From contig JADJHP010000002.1 of NCBI GenBank assembly GCA_016707525.1, positions 380,501-444,500 of the forward strand: a DNA stretch of 64,000 nucleotides, read 5' to 3'. This DNA comes from Ignavibacteriota bacterium. GTDB lineage: Bacteria > Bacteroidota > Ignavibacteria > UBA10030 > UBA6906. This document shows positions 61,700 to 64,000 of the stretch, one piece after another (positions within the stretch are counted from its first letter, which is position 1; the number at the start of each line of letters is the position of its first letter). The position numbers and the translations under genes were made by a program. Below the pieces are notes generated by a model, which ran no database searches, was not told the origin of the DNA, and was given only the letters and a program-made list of their open reading frames with translations.

Positions 61700-61729
61700 C
61701 CGCCGGAAGGGGGCGACCCCTTCCGGCGG
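61700..61729. terminator. Strong perfect hairpin between convergent genes
   Basis: A 13-bp perfect stem (CCGCCGGAAGGGG at 61700-61712, CCCCTTCCGGCGG at 61717-61729) closes on the loop GCGA. It lies between the + strand GH88 stop and the - strand UroD-type stop. No T-run follows on the + strand, so it may act as a weak bidirectional terminator or 3'-end stabiliser. Confidence 0.6.
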
Positions 61730-61732
61730 AAT

Positions 61733-61748
61733 GCCGGTCGTTACCGGC
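61733..61748. terminator. Second short hairpin before the - strand gene end
   Basis: GCCGGT-CGTT-ACCGGC is a perfect 6-bp stem with a 4-nt loop, ending next to the stop codon of the - strand gene. It probably works with the larger hairpin at 61700-61729 to close the - strand transcript. Confidence 0.35.
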
Positions 61749-62732
61749 TCACCGTGCGACGGTTGAGAAGAAAGCTTCGAGATTGGCGGGTGGCACGCCC
61801 GCCGGCACGTCGCATCCGGAAGAGATGACGAAGTTCTTGTACGATGCGGTCGCCGCAAGCAGTGCAGATGTTCTCACCGCAACATCCCCCGCCGTCAATC
61901 CCACGAAGATCTCCGATGGATCCAGATTCCCGCAGAGGATGGTGTCCGAAGGCACCTGCGCGAGTGCAGCAGGGAGGTCCATGGGCTTGCCGAAATGCAG
62001 GATCTTCGCCCCGGAGTCCAGCGATGCCTGCAGATGGCCGATCCGTGCGCCGCAGTTGTGGAGGATGATCGTGAATGTTTCATCTTCGACCGCTTCGCGG
62101 ATCTGCTTCACATAGGGCGAGGAGAATTCGGCCGTCGACGACGGCGACATCAATCCCGCCGTCGGTTCGGCGATGATGAGCCCGTGTGCCCCGGCGGCCT
62201 TGAAGGCGCGGGCATAGGCGGACAGGTAGGAGGTGGTCTTCTTCAGGAGGGCATGCATCATCTCCGGCTCGCCCGCGGTCTCCGCAAGTGCCTCGCTCAC
62301 GCCGAACAGGCGCCCTGCGAGGGAGAACGGGCCGATCATCCCTCCGAGCACGACGGCGTCGGTGCCGGCTGCGCGCAGCTTCTCGATCGTTTTCAGGTAC
62401 ACCGCGGTCCGTTTCGTACCGATGGCGGGGATGCGGAGCTCCTCGATGCCCGGCATGTCGGTCACGTACCGGCCGATAACGGTCGGAATCTCCCAATCAT
62501 CCATCTGGATCGATGCGCCGAACTCTTCAGCCTCGACGCTGAGATCCATGGCAGACATGAGGAACGGCGTCGCGTACTTTGAGTGCAGGGCCAATTCGGC
62601 GGCGGCCTGGGCATCGGCGTCCGTTACCATTCCGCGGACCGTGGTCCCCACGAGAGATGCCCCGGGAAAAGTAAGCACCGGCATAGCGAGCCGGTGCGAG
62701 GATGTGAGGATGCGTTGTGCTACGATCGACAT
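61749..62732 (-). CDS. MtaA/UroD-type methylcobamide methyltransferase-like protein
   Basis: The protein has 327 residues; ATG at 62732-62730 reading leftward. UroD-superfamily barrel with all zinc positions of corrinoid:thiol methyltransferases visible: TIILHNCGARIGHL (His-x-Cys) and NFVISSGCDVPAGVPP (third Cys). GMVTDADAQAAAELALHSKY at the start is typical of MtaA-like proteins. It should move a methyl group from a methyl-corrinoid protein to a thiol or tetrahydrofolate-like acceptor. The next gene upstream on the same strand (62769) encodes a corrinoid activase-like protein, 36 bp away, so the two probably form an operon. The corrinoid protein itself is not in the window. Confidence 0.85.
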   Translation of the reverse strand: MSIVAQRILTSSHRLAMPVLTFPGASLVGTTVRGMVTDADAQAAAELALHSKYATPFLMSAMDLSVEAEEFGASIQMDDWEIPTVIGRYVTDMPGIEELRIPAIGTKRTAVYLKTIEKLRAAGTDAVVLGGMIGPFSLAGRLFGVSEALAETAGEPEMMHALLKKTTSYLSAYARAFKAAGAHGLIIAEPTAGLMSPSSTAEFSSPYVKQIREAVEDETFTIILHNCGARIGHLQASLDSGAKILHFGKPMDLPAALAQVPSDTILCGNLDPSEIFVGLTAGDVAVRTSALLAATASYKNFVISSGCDVPAGVPPANLEAFFSTVAR

Positions 62733-62768
62733 GGGATTCGCTTTCGTTTCGATGGGTGCCGCATGCTG

Positions 62769-64000
62769 TTAGAGTGTCTCCGGCTCTTCGCCGGGGAAGA
62801 TCATTTCATCGACATAGATATCCTGGAACCCTTCGAGTTCGCTGAGGGAGACGTGGGCGATCCGCTTCGCGAGCGCATCGAAGGTGCCGGCGGGTGCAAA
62901 GAGCGCCATCTTGGCGCCCAGCAGTGCGGTGTTCCCCGAGGGCTGGATCTGCTCCGCGGCAAAGGGGAGGAGTCCGATCCGGCGCGCGCTCCCGGTGTCC
63001 ACGTAGTTGCCGAAGGCGCCGGCAAGGAGGACCTCATGCACGGCGGGGTGCTCGACCCCGAATTCCCGTGTGAGGAGGCGGATGCCCGCGGCGATGGCTC
63101 CCTTCGCCAGTTGCAGTTCACGGATGTCGGTCTGCGAGATCTTCACGGGAGGAGCGAGCATGAGCGATGAACCGCCGTCCTCGAAGCGCCCGCCAGTGCG
63201 GATGAGGCCGAGGCGGAGAGCGCCGGCAACCGCATCCACGAGTCCGCTGCCGCAAATGCCGCGCGGTGGGACATTGCCAAGTACATGACAGACGAGTGTG
63301 TTGTTCTCGATCCGGACGGCCGAGACCGCGCCGGTCGCGGCACGCATGCCCATGTAGATCCTTGCGCCCTCGAATGCGGGACCCGCCGCCGTCGAGGCAC
63401 AAATCAAACGGTCCCGGTTGCCAACCACGATCTCGCCGTTCGTCCCGAGGTCCACGAGCACACGGGTCTCAGCTCCTTCATGCATCCCGGTGGCGAACAC
63501 CCCGGCGAGAACATCGCTCCCGACGAATCCGCCGATGCCGGCGAGGAAGCGGACGGGGGGGTCTCCCGGGACCTGCCAGCCGAGCCCTGATGCCGTGAAC
63601 TCCATCGTTGCAAGGGAGACCGGCTCGAAGGGGTAGTACGACAGGGGGGTCACATCGATGTCGCAGAAGAGGTTGTGCATCACGCTGTTGCCGACGAGCA
63701 CGACATCCATCACCGTACGGGCGGGGTCCCCGGCGGCCTGCAGCAGCTCGTCGATCATGCCGGCGATCTGTTCGCGGATGACGCCGGCGAGTCTTTCCCG
63801 GCCTCCGGGTTCGACGGCTGCGGAGACCCGACTCATGATATCGGCACCGAAGCGTGCCTGCGGATTGAGTGCGCTCCGGACCGCCAGGACCTCACCGCGC
63901 GACATGTCGAGCAATTGGGCAACGATCGTCGTCGTGCCAACATCGACCGCGATGCCGTATCCCTCGCGCGGGATGAAGGAGAACCGGGAAGTATCTGCGA
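62769..64000 (-). CDS. ASKHA-domain corrinoid activase-like protein (RACo/DUF4445), 5' end outside window
   Basis: The open frame runs off the right edge; about 409 C-terminal residues are visible. GIAVDVGTTTIVAQLLD near the edge is the ATP-binding phosphate-1 motif of the ASKHA fold, GTNGEIVVGNRD is phosphate 2 region and LLAGAFGNYVDTGSARRIGLLP close to the end is the typical RACo/DUF4445 C-terminal segment. RACo proteins use ATP and an N-terminal [2Fe-2S] domain to reduce Co(II) corrinoid back to Co(I). The N-terminal iron-sulfur domain, if present, lies outside. Next to the MtaA-like gene this indicates a corrinoid-dependent methyl-transfer system, with unknown methyl donor. Confidence 0.9.
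   Translation of the reverse strand, partial: ADTSRFSFIPREGYGIAVDVGTTTIVAQLLDMSRGEVLAVRSALNPQARFGADIMSRVSAAVEPGGRERLAGVIREQIAGMIDELLQAAGDPARTVMDVVLVGNSVMHNLFCDIDVTPLSYYPFEPVSLATMEFTASGLGWQVPGDPPVRFLAGIGGFVGSDVLAGVFATGMHEGAETRVLVDLGTNGEIVVGNRDRLICASTAAGPAFEGARIYMGMRAATGAVSAVRIENNTLVCHVLGNVPPRGICGSGLVDAVAGALRLGLIRTGGRFEDGGSSLMLAPPVKISQTDIRELQLAKGAIAAGIRLLTREFGVEHPAVHEVLLAGAFGNYVDTGSARRIGLLPFAAEQIQPSGNTALLGAKMALFAPAGTFDALAKRIAHVSLSELEGFQDIYVDEMIFPGEEPETL

Overview
This is a 64 kb stretch of high-GC bacterial chromosome, very densely coded, with no gap over 100 bases between genes. The first 61.7 kb runs on the + strand. The last two genes run on the - strand and converge on a strong hairpin at 61700-61729. 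I see no rRNA, tRNA, CRISPR array, integrase or transposase. The gene content is almost entirely glycan and sugar-acid catabolism. The best promoter I can find (10115-10148) has the Bacteroidota-type layout (TTG, 20-nt spacer, TACCTTTA), while clear Shine-Dalgarno sites occur before several genes (for example at 30852, 985 and 59448). That points, weakly, to a member of the FCB group outside classical Bacteroidia, such as the Ignavibacteria/Kryptoniota area. This assignment is inference.

Layout. 1-10101: a MetE-like zinc methyltransferase (cut by the window edge), a PhyH-type dioxygenase, two six-hairpin glycosidase-like enzymes (one Tat-exported), an exported class V aminotransferase-like protein, a sodium:solute symporter and a LarA-family nickel-pincer racemase/epimerase. 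10101-10187: promoter and operator region. 10188-16713: IclR regulator, TIM-barrel sugar isomerase/epimerase, Tat-exported heparinase II/III-like protein, class III aminotransferase, double amidohydrolase. 16713-27187: a block of exported toroid proteins alternating with exported Asp-box beta-propellers, with a GH37-like enzyme inside. 27184-43578: PfkB kinase, GH38 mannosidase, FAH-family hydrolase, M20 peptidase, ROK kinase, UroD-family protein, heparinase II/III-like lyase, class I aldolase, FruK/LacC-type kinase, a large orphan protein, glycerate kinase and a Gfo/Idh oxidoreductase. 43575-56711: a frameshifted toroid gene, an ABC sugar importer (two permeases and a lipoprotein, no ATPase), a CBM-tailed protein, a barrel hydrolase, a heparinase II/III-like protein and a six-hairpin glycosidase. 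56733-61690: second symporter, nitrilase-family amidase, SDR dehydrogenase, GH88 unsaturated glucuronyl hydrolase. 61749-64000 (- strand): MtaA/UroD-type methyltransferase and an ASKHA corrinoid-activase-like protein.

How it may work together (inference). Exported lyases and toroid enzymes cut an acidic, uronate-containing glycan. Oligosaccharides enter through two SSS symporters and an ABC importer instead of SusC/SusD, which are absent here. Inside the cell GH88, GH38, GH37-like and other glycosidases finish them. Sugar acids are then handled by the LarA-family enzyme, dehydrogenases, the FAH-family enzyme, sugar kinases, class I aldolase and glycerate kinase. An IclR regulator with a KdgR-like operator beside its gene fits control by a uronate-derived keto-deoxy acid. 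The methyltransferase/corrinoid-activase genes at both ends suggest C1 removal, perhaps from O-methylated sugars.
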